A stretch of 64,000 bases of DNA from assembly GCA_021432635.1 (NCBI GenBank), contig MU270045.1, positions 522,867-586,866 of the forward strand, given 5' to 3'. The translations under genes were made by a program, and so were the position numbers. Every line of letters begins with the position of its first letter. Within the stretch, counting starts at the first letter, position 1. This document shows positions 1-11,725 of this stretch, in pieces. A model generated the notes under the pieces. The model saw nothing but the letters and a program-made list of their open reading frames with translations. It was not told the origin of the DNA and did not search any database. Source of the DNA: Thozetella sp. PMI_491 (Eukaryota > Ascomycota > Sordariomycetes > Chaetosphaeriales > Chaetosphaeriaceae).

Positions 1-323
1 CCAGGCGCGACCGACCGTGAAAGGTGGGGGAGCCGCCCGGAGGGGGCGTTCGGTGCGGGACGGTTAGTTGGTGGGTCCGGGGCGGAATTCCATACCGGCC
101 GGCCAGACAGCTTGCACGTAAGTATGTATTTTGCATCATCTTTCTTGCTTTGTCTATCCTGGCAGGTGTTTGTCTCGTGCTAGAGGTTACGATGGTGTCT
201 TGCCGTATCTCCATCCTTGTCCCATTGGCGCCGTAGAATTTTTTAGCCTTGAATTTACTCAACACGCGCTATACAAGTATACTCATCGTGATTATTCAGC
301 TCTGTCTTCTCTCGCTGGTTCTT
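1..323. other. left-edge intergenic DNA, no gene supported
   Basis: No reading frame here resembles a known protein. On the + strand a GTAAGTATG donor near 119 and a TGGCAG acceptor near 162-167 could frame a small intron, perhaps in the tail or untranslated region of a transcript entering from the left. There is no coding evidence on either side. The right end is the 3' flank of tafazzin. Confidence 0.4.
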
Positions 324-1657
324 TCAGTCCGAGCTAACTTGGCTACCATCTACACTACTCTTATATTTCTGTTGTTTGGGGCCTTTATCATCCAGTGCCC
401 ATGTCTCAGCGTACGCGTAGGACGGGTCCGATTCCGAGTACCCTAACGACGCCCGCAGCTGAAGCACTGACTCTCGTACGCGCCGGGCCACCTCTATTCT
501 AATTTCATCCGCCTCTTTACCGCACCGCAGATCCTCGTCTAGGAGCTCTCCTAGAATATCCGCATTCTGCACTGCTCTTCGTCGCTCGACTAAGCTTCGC
601 CATCGTTGCCGCAAGTCCCCGAAAGTGGCCCCAAAGTCTAACTTCTCTCCAAAGGCGACGCGGATCTGCTTTCCGATCCTGGGGGCGAATCGAGGGAACT
701 TGCGGTCTTCGTGCATTACGTGCTGGGTGCCATCGATGAACATGGGCACTACGTCAGGCGGCGGCTCAGCCTCAAGGATCAAGCGCGCAACGCCCCATTT
801 AAAGTAGCGGACATCCGTCGTGGCGTGCTGATGGACCATGCCCTCTGGAAAGACGTGAACCCATGAGTGGCGGTTAGCAAGGTAAGATGAGGGTGCCACG
901 CGAACTTCGTCGCCTATGGTGAACGTCAGCTGCCCGCTAGTGAACGGATCTAGGACTTCTGGGTTGCGAGGCGCCTCGGGGTGGGCGCCCAGAGATGCTG
1001 AGGCGCTATAAGGTTGCGAAGATAACAGCCTGATGGCTTGCGTTATGGAAGGCTGGAAGAGGCCGCCGTGCGGGGAGTGCTTGAGTCTATGTGTCGGCAG
1101 GACTTGTCCTGCCGTGAAAAAATCGTCTAGGAGCCTGCAATGGTACTTAGCTCCCCGGTATCGTCGTAGCGCACGCTGCACGCTCTCCAGCGAGCAGAAC
1201 CACGCACCTGTTTTTGAAGCATATGTCGTGAGCGCCGAGGCTCCATCGCAGGTTCGAAGGGCGGAAGGCATAGGATAGGGGGAGCACTCCCCAAATCACA
1301 GGATCATCAACTCTATACCATGGCTGTGGTGAGCTCGGGGATGGCGCGATGGGGAGCAGCACGGACACGGACGACACTCACACACTGATATGGTTGGACA
1401 CTGTTGCACGTCAGCGTTGAAGAGGGACACGCAGCATGTTCTTGTGTCTTGAGAGCAGGGTCCATACCCGTGATTAAACCTCGTTGTCTCCTGTCTGGGT
1501 CTTGCCGGCCGTCTAAGAGCTCAAGAAATCTTGGAAGCCCGACGACGTCGACTCGATTCAGTCCGAAGAGAAAGCACTTGGATACAAGTCCAGTCATGCC
1601 CATTACCATGGCAGAGGTCATGCGCCGTGGCAGACTCGGGGCCTGGGGAGCTGACAT
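324..1657 (-). CDS. TAZ1: tafazzin, cardiolipin-remodelling transacylase
   Basis: Four exons read 1657-1468, 1400-1382, 1312-1208 and 1134-324 and give 374 residues. Tafazzin moves acyl chains between phospholipids and monolysocardiolipin at mitochondrial membranes. The protein shows the acyltransferase HX4D motif (H67-D72, in NHISVVDDP), a TAGQVLP segment, and an FPEG motif at about residue 200 followed by the RYFKWGVARLI helix and the PMFIDGTQ segment typical of the family. The start at 1657 is the first ATG that leads into the conserved GLIT-NHIS region. The upstream in-frame extension is histidine/threonine microsatellite translation and was discarded. Exon 2 is only 19 nt long and carries the catalytic histidine. 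The gene is divergent from NOSIP. Family call is firm; the very short exon 2 rests on phase and motif continuity. Confidence 0.9.
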
Positions 1658-2269
1658 AGTTGACCAAGTCCACGGCCCGCCCGGGTGCGCCGTCCTTAGA
1701 ATGTTCTTCTCTGATAGTTTCTCCTCCCCCCCTGCTTTACCCTGCCTGGCACGGTCGGGACTCAAAGTTGATCGCTGTGCATGACGGAAAGATGCGCACG
1801 TTAGGGTGCGATCAGAGAGCGAGTGAAAATGAGAGACACTAATGTTAACTCCGACAGATGATTGTGGGTGTGTATGCGTATGTGTGTGTATGTTTGTGTG
1901 AGTGTTAATTTTTTTTTTGGCTCTCCCCTGAGCAGGCGCGGATACGCGATCAGCGCCAAAGGCGCAGCCCTGCAGGAACTTGTTGGGGAAAGCCACCGTG
2001 CGTCATGCGCCCTCGAGCCAGGCCGGCCAATCCGGCGGACTGGAATGGAAGGCGCTCCTGGCCCCTCTAGCGCATTGGATCCCCGCAGACGCCGGTACGT
2101 ACAATACAGTACAAGCTCTTCAAGCTCCGCATGCGACCCACCACCGTCGACAGCCCGAGAACCGCCTCTTCCAACAGTCCAAAGCGTCCCATCGAGCACC
2201 GTTTTGGCTTCAAGCAAATCCCAACTCCCACGATTCCCCCTTGGCGTCGATCGCCACGGTTCGCCCAAC
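1658..2269. promoter_or_regulatory. divergent promoter region between TAZ1 and NOSIP
   Basis: These 612 bases separate two genes transcribed away from each other and must hold both 5' leaders and promoters. A TG-rich microsatellite lies at about 1861-1905, followed by a T-rich tract. The 2000-2269 part is C/T-rich on the + strand, as in fungal leaders. No TATA box was identified. Confidence 0.5.
1861..1905. repeat. imperfect TG microsatellite
   Basis: This is an interrupted run of TGTG and TATG units in the TAZ1-NOSIP intergenic region. It accounts for an apparent His/Thr-rich reading frame on the - strand that is not part of tafazzin. Confidence 0.8.
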
Positions 2270-3519
2270 ATGTCTCACAGTATGTCTCCGCCGCCACCGT
2301 GCTACTCGCCATATTCTTGTCGGGTCGGGACTAGAACCCTGAGGCGACTGACTTGGCAGGCAAAAGAAACACGAGCCGGCCCATTTTCACCTCGTATGAG
2401 CGCCAGATGGCGAAAGCCGCCTGGGGTGCTTCGTCGGCGCGCCTTTCTCGCGAGTCCTTTCTCCCCTTCGGCTCGTGCCGCCTCTGTCTCGAGCCTGCCC
2501 GTGACCCGGTCTCGTGCACCCATGGCGACATATTTTGCCGCGAGTGCGCGCTGAGCAACATCCTTGCCCAGAAGAAGGAGATCAAGCGACTAGCCAAGGC
2601 GAAGGAGCAGGAGGAACGCAACGGAAATGAGGAGAAGGCGCGCCAGGACGCCGAGGCTCAGGGGCGCGCCGTCCGCGACTTCGAGCTCACCCAGGCCGGC
2701 TTCGATCTGAGGCAGGGAAGAAAAGGAGCACCGGCCGAGAATGAGAGGCCCGGAGCCGGTAGTCCGGGCTCGAGGGAGTCGGGACGAGGGGAGAAGCGGA
2801 AATTCTCTCTAGACGAGGACGAGGTAGCCCGGATTGCCATCGAGGAGCGAGCCAAGGCACGGAAACAGCTGGATGAAGAGAAGGTGGGCTAACTCGGGCG
2901 GTCCTTTTTTTGGTCTCGCGGGTGACCCGATGAAACGAGGATGCTAACAATGGGATAGGCGGCGAAACCAGGCCTTCCTTCCTTCTGGGTACCTTCCGTA
3001 ACACCCTCGTCGAATAAGAACGACACGCTACACGATGTCAAGAAAAAGACAAAATCCCAACCGATATGCCCAGCAGCTCTCGAGGACAACCAGCACTACT
3101 ACTCACTCCACACGCTGATCACAGTCAAATTTGAGGAAGAAGCTAGCGACGGCACCAAAGCCTCACAGAATATCTGCCCAGCCTGCAGAAAGGCTTTGTC
3201 GAATGGGTCCAAGGCGATGCTGGCCAAACCTTGTGGCCATGTCTTGTGCAAGAGCTGCGTCGCTAAATTCATGCAACCGTCCGGCCACGATCCCCATGTC
3301 CCAGCGGTAGACGCGTCTGCGCTCCGGTGCTACGTCTGCGAAGCCGACCTTTCTAATCAGACCACCGGGGAAGGCAAGAAGGAGAAAGAGGGCAAGGATG
3401 GCAAGGAAAGTAAGGAAAAGATCAAGCCCGGCCTGGTCGAGATACGCTGCGAGGGCACCGGGTTCTCGGCGGGCGGCGCGAACCAAGTCACGAAGGATGC
3501 CGTCAAGTTCCAATGCTAA
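2270..3519 (+). CDS. NOSIP: NOSIP-type RING/U-box E3 ligase
   Basis: Exons 2270-2279, 2360-2883 and 2959-3519 give 364 residues. The first coding exon is 10 nt; joined at GTATGT/GGCAG it restores the fungal NOSIP N-terminus MSHSKRNTSRP. The N-terminal half has a split zinc-finger/U-box module ([14 protein letters not shown] followed by CREC) and LAQKKE, as in NOSIP. The middle is a Lys/Glu-rich charged helix. The C-terminal half has the second module ([17 protein letters not shown]). NOSIP proteins are spliceosome-associated E3 ubiquitin ligases, first found as nitric-oxide-synthase interactors in animals. The intron acceptor at 2957-2958 follows a GCTAAC branch site. A nuclear role is inferred from the family. 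Confidence 0.9.
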
Positions 3520-3710
3520 GCCCTTATTGCTTGGTGGCCGGAGCAAATAATATATAGACTCTAACCCGCCAGGCGAGATAGCGTTTGCCCTAGCAACCTG
3601 ATTAAACCACACACTGCTAGGATGCTCTAGGATCGATTACTCTGTCTGATATTCTACACCTCCCTCACAAGCATCGAACACTAAACGGGATGGAGGCGGC
3701 TGCAGTACTG

Positions 3711-4862
3711 CTAATCATCAAGCCGCGGCTGCCTTTCACCTACTCTAGCTGCCTTCAATGTGTGACCGAAGAAAATTTGCCTCAAGGTGTCTCTCCCAGG
3801 GGTGTGGCCGAGTTGTGACCGCAGCGCATGGTACCGCTTCAGAGAGGCAACAATCGTGAAATAGAGCTGCAAGATGAACCTGTGTGCAAAACCCTTGGAG
3901 ACCATTGTGAGGCCGTGGCTGAAGAATGCCTTCAAAAGCTCACCACCTATCCCGGCAAAGAGAGCCCAGACGCCTTCTCTTCTCGCGATTCTGAAGACCG
4001 TGGCGAATATATTATGTTTCACTAGGCTGTGAATCCCGCTGATGATAGTGTAGAGGTGGTGGTTGGGTGCGACTTCCGCCCAATGCTTCTCTGCTTTTGC
4101 ATTCGCCTCGATTAATGTATCGTCCTCTCCTGTCTCCTCTGCCAGCCGAGGAGCAGCTTGCACCCGTGACTTCGCCGTCTGGAACGGGTATGTGACCGCG
4201 GTAGCGATGGCTTTGCTCGTAGCAGCTATCAGGAATCCCGGTCCGGCATCGTCCTCCAGGTTATTCCCCGCCGCCATCGTCATGAGGGCGTCTTGTAGGA
4301 AGAAGGTGATGCTTGGGTTCAACGTAAGCACCAAGGTGGCCGAGTATCCTGCCCAAAGGCCGCGTATGCTGCCTTTCTCCTGACGTATTTCGGCCAATGT
4401 CTCCCAGAACGATTCGCCTTGACGCTGTTGGCCGACCCCAGCCGTCTGGCGTCGCGTCACCACGTTCGCGATCGGTGTCGTAAACAGCCGTGAGGAGGCC
4501 CCCGCTAGGGTGCCTACGGCGATCTCGTGCAAGGGGCTCAAGGCTCGATTCTTGATCCCGCGTTGGCGCCGCCGCAGCCGTAACCAGGCCCGCAGATAGG
4601 TATAGAAGAGGAAGAAGAGAAACGAATCCACAGCCGACTTGAGAAGGTCGGCTCGGGCGCCAGCGAAGAAGGCGGTGACACCGCCCTCTTGGGCGTAGAT
4701 TTTGCGGAATGCATCGGGTATGGAGCGGTATCGCTCTCCTTGAGCATTGCTGCGAAGCTGATGCTGGACTTTGAGCCGAGTGTTCACAAGGTCCAGCGGG
4801 TAGACGGCAAAGGTGGATATTGCAGTGCCCAGGGAGCCAGAGACGGCGTGCCCTAGAGACAT
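3711..4862 (-). CDS. SLC25 mitochondrial/peroxisomal carrier (adenine-nucleotide type)
   Basis: One exon encodes 383 residues. Three carrier repeats are visible: the first with YPLDLVNTRLKVQ near residue 21, the second with TTPIANVVTRRQ near residue 128, and the third with YPFQTAKSRVQ near residue 225. Each is the PX[DE]XX[KR] signature or a drifted form of it; only the first keeps PxD, which is common in the Pmp47/PMP34/Ant1 peroxisomal branch. Glycine-bearing FFAGARADLLKS and LFAGIGGELLKAF follow repeats one and three. An acidic loop at about 235-255 (TGEDDTLIEAN) is an insertion. By family, the likely job is ATP/AMP exchange across the peroxisomal membrane for fatty-acid activation. The substrate is inferred, the superfamily is certain. 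It is convergent with NOSIP; 191 bases separate their stops. Confidence 0.85.
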   Translation of the reverse strand: MSLGHAVSGSLGTAISTFAVYPLDLVNTRLKVQHQLRSNAQGERYRSIPDAFRKIYAQEGGVTAFFAGARADLLKSAVDSFLFFLFYTYLRAWLRLRRRQRGIKNRALSPLHEIAVGTLAGASSRLFTTPIANVVTRRQTAGVGQQRQGESFWETLAEIRQEKGSIRGLWAGYSATLVLTLNPSITFFLQDALMTMAAGNNLEDDAGPGFLIAATSKAIATAVTYPFQTAKSRVQAAPRLAEETGEDDTLIEANAKAEKHWAEVAPNHHLYTIISGIHSLVKHNIFATVFRIARREGVWALFAGIGGELLKAFFSHGLTMVSKGFAHRFILQLYFTIVASLKRYHALRSQLGHTPGRDTLRQIFFGHTLKAARVGERQPRLDD

Positions 4863-6917
4863 CGCTCCTTCCTACCACGCACCACTCGAGCTTCGAGGCA
4901 GAGAAATGCTGAATGCTCTGCCTATGCTTTTCTGGATCACTTTGAGTATGGAAGTAGTTTGATAATTCGACCCTCAGAATCGACAGAGAGTTCGCAGTCC
5001 GAGATCTTGAAAGCTTCCTCGCCCTTTTAAGAGAGGAAAAAAACCGTATTCCACGCCAACTAGGCTAAGTTGAAAGTCTTCTGACGGCTGGGTGCTTCTG
5101 CCAGCTCCGAGGTGACTGCGTGGGGCAAGATATGGAAACGACGTCATCCCGCTCGGTAAACCCTCTCGCTTTCCCCAAAAATGTAAACGCCGCCCTGCAC
5201 ATGGCGGGCCCGATCGGTCGGCCGATCGATCGGGCGAGTGCGAGTCCAGTGCCTAGCATTCAGTAAATTGGTTGAGGCCAATACTACCTAACGATGGTGT
5301 TCTCCTCCCTCCAGGGAAAGCAGGAAACTGACGCAAGCGGTCGTATCGTTTAACCCTACAAGCCGAAGGACTACGAAGGAGACAGGCTCAGTTCTGGCGT
5401 CTTCCCAGCAACTATGAAATATATGCGGCTATTGACACTCGGTAGCACCTCAAAGCATAAGCACTCCGCGCATTCGCGACCCAATAAAGTAGTAAGAACT
5501 GGGTATCAAAGAGCATTACAGTTCCACCAGCACCTAGCCTAATAAGGTACATCCTATTCCTGTTGCTGTACAGTTGCCGAGAACGACCCGCTGTCAAGCT
5601 GACAATGCTACAAGGTGAAAAAGTAAACCTCAGCCTCTGTCTCACAAAAAAAAAAACCCCTAGTCCTGCGGCGATGTACACATCTAAACCGCGCCCAGGG
5701 GAGGGGGAGGGGGGTAGACAGCCTATATACGCATAACCACGCAGCAACGCGTGTTAGACCAGCTGGGAATGTGAAGATAAGCTAGTCGAGTTATGCTACT
5801 AAGATACTATAGTGGTAATCGCCTGGGCTGCGACGGCGCATCAGCGCAGCGCCGAGCCCCGGTTCTACCCCGGTTTTATCTTGTTAGGCATGCAAGCGGG
5901 GTGGGAACCGCGGTGGACCTCTTTGCAGTTGCTGCACACGCGATGTCGTCACCAAGCCTAGTTTCATGCTCCGTGAGCGCCTTGCTGACCGCCCGACTGT
6001 CCTACTCTGGGCGACACTATAAAATGGTCCTCCCGACCGATAGCCGGTCGATAACTCAAATAGTTCCGTGCTTGGTAGCGCATGGGAGATGCCATCTGAA
6101 AGAACTCTCGGTCCTGCGGGTACACAGCATCATCGCACGAGCGAGGGCTGGGGGTGGTGGGTGTGCCAGGCAGGCGACACTGGAGCGTCCGCGCTACGTC
6201 AGATGAAAGTGAATTCACATCAGTTGGACCCACTTTCGCTCGCTCGCGCTGGAAGGCTACGGGAGATGCCTCAGCAGAAGCCTGTAAGTTGACAGCCCGC
6301 GAGCTTATCCCGGAGCTTTGGCCATTAGGTGGTGCGTTTGTATACACCTGGCGCGATAATTGAAGCATGTCTGCTGAGCGCATTTGCGAAGGCTGCAGCC
6401 TACCGTATTGACTAGTCGCAATGCCAAGGGAAGCAACACGGTCATGGGGTGGAGATACTCTCGAGACGCGTTGCCGGCTCCAGCTCTCGTTGAAGAGCAT
6501 TCGAGACGCTGTCCTGGCACTTTCATCCAGCTGCGTGGGTGAGGGCGCCAATCTTGCTTGCCGGCCATCGTGACGCCCGGGCAGAGAGGCTTGCGACTCA
6601 AGTCCCGAGATTACTGCGAGAGAGCGGGGGTGCTCCAATGGGCCGGCAGCTCGAGAGCGTCGGGCAGCCCGAGAATAGGTTTGGGACTTCCTCCGCCAAG
6701 AAACGAGAATAACAGCCTCGTCCAACTCGTGGCAGTCGCCAAGTGGGCCGTCCCTTCCGCTGGGGGGATGGGAGTTGGTTTCGGAGGATGTCACATGCGG
6801 CGACACTGGTGTGCGAGGCATCTGGGGCAATGGTAATGACGCTGGGCGGGGTCTCCTGGCCGGGGCAACCACCAGCGAGGGTCCTGGCGAGGACGGTAGC
6901 CAATGGGACCGAGCACT
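4863..6917. other. 2 kb intergenic region, no gene supported
   Basis: It holds the carrier promoter (left) and the SGF73 3' flank (right). A 302-codon frame on the - strand (6872-5964) is open but Ser/Arg/Pro-rich, lacks any recognisable domain and has no good codon pattern, so I leave it uncalled. A short poly-A tract sits at about 5645-5656. I see no tRNA and no repeat. Confidence 0.5.
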
Positions 6918-8484
<1,567 letters not shown>

Positions 8485-10570
8485 CGCTAAGGAATGATTG
8501 TCTTTGCGCCAGATGGAACGACAAAAGTAAGCGGCTCTATTCGGCCGGTCAGGCCTATGGAAACCGTCTAGCGAGAAGGATGGATTGAATGGTCAGAGTA
8601 AGGGTCGAGCGACGCGTGTTGGAGATGAAGTCGGCAGGCTCCGATGGTCACGTCGACCGCGGCTTTGATGGAGGTTAGTTAAGGCGGCCGAAACCTGCTT
8701 TGCGCGGTAACCTAGTATGATAGTTGCTCCTTTATCGACGGATACCCCACTTTGACTAAGGCTGGCGGAGCGGAGTGACAATATTGCGGGGGTTAAATTG
8801 CCTCTCGGCAAAACCTCGCTTCCGCCCATACTTACGTACTGTACGTACCGTACGTATTATCTATCCAACTATCTCCCAAGCCTCGGTCTGCTGTACATAC
8901 ATCCCAAAGTGAGGATGCGATGGATGCTATCGTGCGATCTTCTGATTCCGCAATCCATCTGAACTGCGCCCGCGCTCCTTGAATGACGAGCAGACGCTCA
9001 TTCCGTAGGCAGCTCTCTTGTGTAGCCATCTTCTCAGTGCACAAGGTTGTCCACTAGCAGCCCTGTCGCCACCCGTGTTTGAGCCCAAGAGACAGTGACG
9101 GTGCGGCTTGGCACAGGTTGCGGTTACAGCCCTGACAAGACGTGAGGCAGAGAGCCATACATAGACCCGTGGATTCGGCGGTACAAGGACTGGCCGATTA
9201 TTGATAACGAAATGTCGATGAGAACAGCCCAAGCCCGCTGCGGTCCTTACAGAGAGTGTGGCCACGACATTTAGATGTCGGTACAGCGTACGGATTTTAG
9301 GAAAGGCGCCCATATCACACCATCTCTGATACTGCCGTGTCATCATTAATGCATCAGCCCCAGCCCACGTCGCACAACTTCGGAGATAACACGCAACTTT
9401 GAAGTCGAGACATTGCTGAGTGGTCGGGAGCAGTTCGATTGTAAACGAATGCATACAGCTGCTCTCTATCAGCAATGGTTTATATAATGCAGAACCTAGC
9501 TTATAGCAGACTCAAGAATTCTGGGGGTTCTTGAGCCGACATTAGTCGTCTATCTAAGAGATACGGCTATCGTCGCCAGCGGACCGCTCTGCAAGCCGAT
9601 CTTTGGCTCACCCCTGGTTTTAAGGGGCAAAGGTGACTACAAACAGGAGCCCACTCCTTAGTCAGGCCGCTCACCGTTGGCAGGGCAACTGGGGTGCTCA
9701 TGCGCAAGCACCTTGATACTGTAATTACAGTACATATGTGCAGGTACTGTAGGTGTGTGTGGGCGAGAATGTGGGGTATACCCTTTTGGGCCGATGGGCG
9801 GCTCCCTCTGTGGCTCCGTGGCTCAGTGGCTCTGCGGAGGGGCTTGAGGGGCAAGCTTGGCAAGAGAGGACAGCAGGCACCCAGCCCCACCACCCAACTT
9901 GACTGACTCCTCGGTGTGCGTCCGCTGCGGACCGGCCTTAGCCGCCGTCAAAGAAAACCTCTCCTGCCCAACGACACTGGACTCGTGCCCTGCAACCAGA
10001 ACCTTTCCGAGTGCCTGCGAGCTGCACCTCCGAATCGACTACCGCCTGCGTCCTTCTCGCCCCCGTGCCACTTGGTGTGCGACGCCCAGTGTCAAATCCC
10101 GCCCTTTGCCTCTTCCTCGCAACTGCTATAAGGCTCGCCTCCCTCTCTGCCGCGGCCCCTTTCTCTCTCCCTCTGCAACCGCTCACCTCTACCGCGCCCC
10201 TAAAGCCAACTCGCTGAGCCGTCCCCTCTCGCTCTACCAACATCGCCGGCTCCTCAGGCGGCAGAGCGTACCTTTCGAGAGATCAAGGATCGTGGTCGGG
10301 CTTCCCCTGTGTTCCCCGCAGAGAGTGCATCACGCATCTCTGCTCGCAAATACGGCTTCTCACGGGCCCCAGTCGACCGTGCGTGTGGAAGAGACACCCC
10401 AAAACATCTTGGCAAGAACCACGACCGTCGGCACCACCTTGTTTGACTCGGAATACACCTCGCGGCCGCAACCCCCGCCGGTCCCCCACTACAGGATCTA
10501 TCCGAGCCAGGAACTCGGCTCTTGCATACCTACCTCTAGTCCCTCGGCCGTACATAGTAGAACCGCAGCG
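8485..10570. promoter_or_regulatory. 2.1 kb divergent intergenic region between SGF73 and PHO85
   Basis: No supportable gene. It contains clusters of the TAC/GTA palindromic motif (about 8829-8857, with GTACTGTAC and CGTACCGTACG, and about 9717-9755). The last 700 bases are strongly C/T-rich on the + strand, as expected for a long PHO85 leader. That leader is open in the PHO85 frame but has no in-frame ATG before 10571. Confidence 0.5.
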
Positions 10571-11557
10571 ATGGACGGGAAGAGACACGCCAGCTCCTTC
10601 CAGCAGCTGGAGAAGCTTGGCGAGGGCACCTATGCTACTGTGAGTTCCCGGCGTCGTCCTGCTTACCTTGGCCCCTCCAAGGGCTCCTTCTCTTTCTAGC
10701 ATGTTCTCTAACATCGGGCGCTACAGGTATTCAAGGGCCGCAACAGGCAGACTGGCGAGCTCGTGGCCTTGAAGGAGATTCACCTAGATTCCGAGGAAGG
10801 AACACCTTCGACGGCTATCCGTGAAATTTCCCTTATGAAGGAGCTGAAGCACGAGAACATCGTCGCCCTGCACGACGTCATTCATACCGAGAACAAGCTG
10901 ATGCTCGTGTTCGAGTACATGGATGGCGACCTCAAGAAGTACATGGACAGCCGGGGTGACCGGGGCGCCCTCAAACCCATGGTGATCAAGTCTTTCATGT
11001 ACCAGCTCCTTAAGGGGATTGACTTCTGCCACCAAAATCGGGTGCTCCACCGCGATCTCAAACCCCAGAACCTTCTGATCAACAACAAGGGCGCCCTAAA
11101 GCTAGGAGATTTTGGTCTGGCAAGGGCTTTCGGTATCCCGGTCAACACGTTTTCGAACGAGGTCGTCACTCTGTGGTACCGTGCGCCGGACGTCCTACTC
11201 GGCAGCCGAACCTACAACACCAGCATCGACATTTGGTCGGCCGGCTGCATCATGGCCGAGATGTACACTGGACGGCCGCTGTTCCCGGGGACCACGAACG
11301 AGGACCAAATTGTCCGCATCTTCCGCATCATGGGCACGCCTACGGAGCGGACCTGGCCCGGCCTCCAACAATTCCCGGAGTACAAGACAACATGGCAGAT
11401 GTATGCCACCCAGGACCTCCGCCAGATCCTCCCCCAGATCGATCCCACCGGCATTGACCTGCTGCAACGAATGCTACAGCTCCGCCCTGAGCTGCGCATC
11501 AGCGCCAAGGACGCCCTGCAGCACCCCTGGTTCCACGATATCGTCGTCCAGCAACAT

Positions 11558-11594
<37 letters not shown>

Positions 11595-11725
11595 TGCCGC
11601 ATCAGCATACAGGACACAGCCACCAGCATCAACAACATCAGCACCAAATGATGCAGCCACAGCAGCAGCATGGCGGTGGCTACCAATCCTCAGTGCCGAG
11701 CCAGACAAACTACGGAGGCTACTAG
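10571..11725 (+). CDS. PHO85: cyclin-dependent kinase Pho85/PHOA
   Basis: Exons 10571-10639 and 10727-11725 give 355 residues. The kinase domain is complete: glycine loop GEGTYATV (17-24), catalytic lysine K39, cyclin-binding helix PSTAIRE (50-56), catalytic loop HRDLKPQN (H131, D133), DFG at 151, and a T-loop ending [13 protein letters not shown], which has the Pho85-type residues. Pho85 pairs with many Pcl cyclins and acts in phosphate signalling, cell cycle, polarity and nutrient control. After HPWF the protein ends in a tail of about 65 residues made of Gln, His, Met and Gly, including 12 CAG codons in a row. Most Pho85 proteins have shorter tails. The intron is GTGAGT...CTACAG with a CTCTAAC branch site. 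The start is the first in-frame ATG and matches the family N-terminus. Confidence 0.95.
11558..11593 (+). repeat. (CAG)12 in PHO85 coding tail
   Basis: Twelve perfect CAG triplets encode polyglutamine in the C-terminal tail of Pho85. Further interrupted CAG/CAT codons extend to about 11680. Such a tract is expected to vary in length between strains. Confidence 0.95.
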
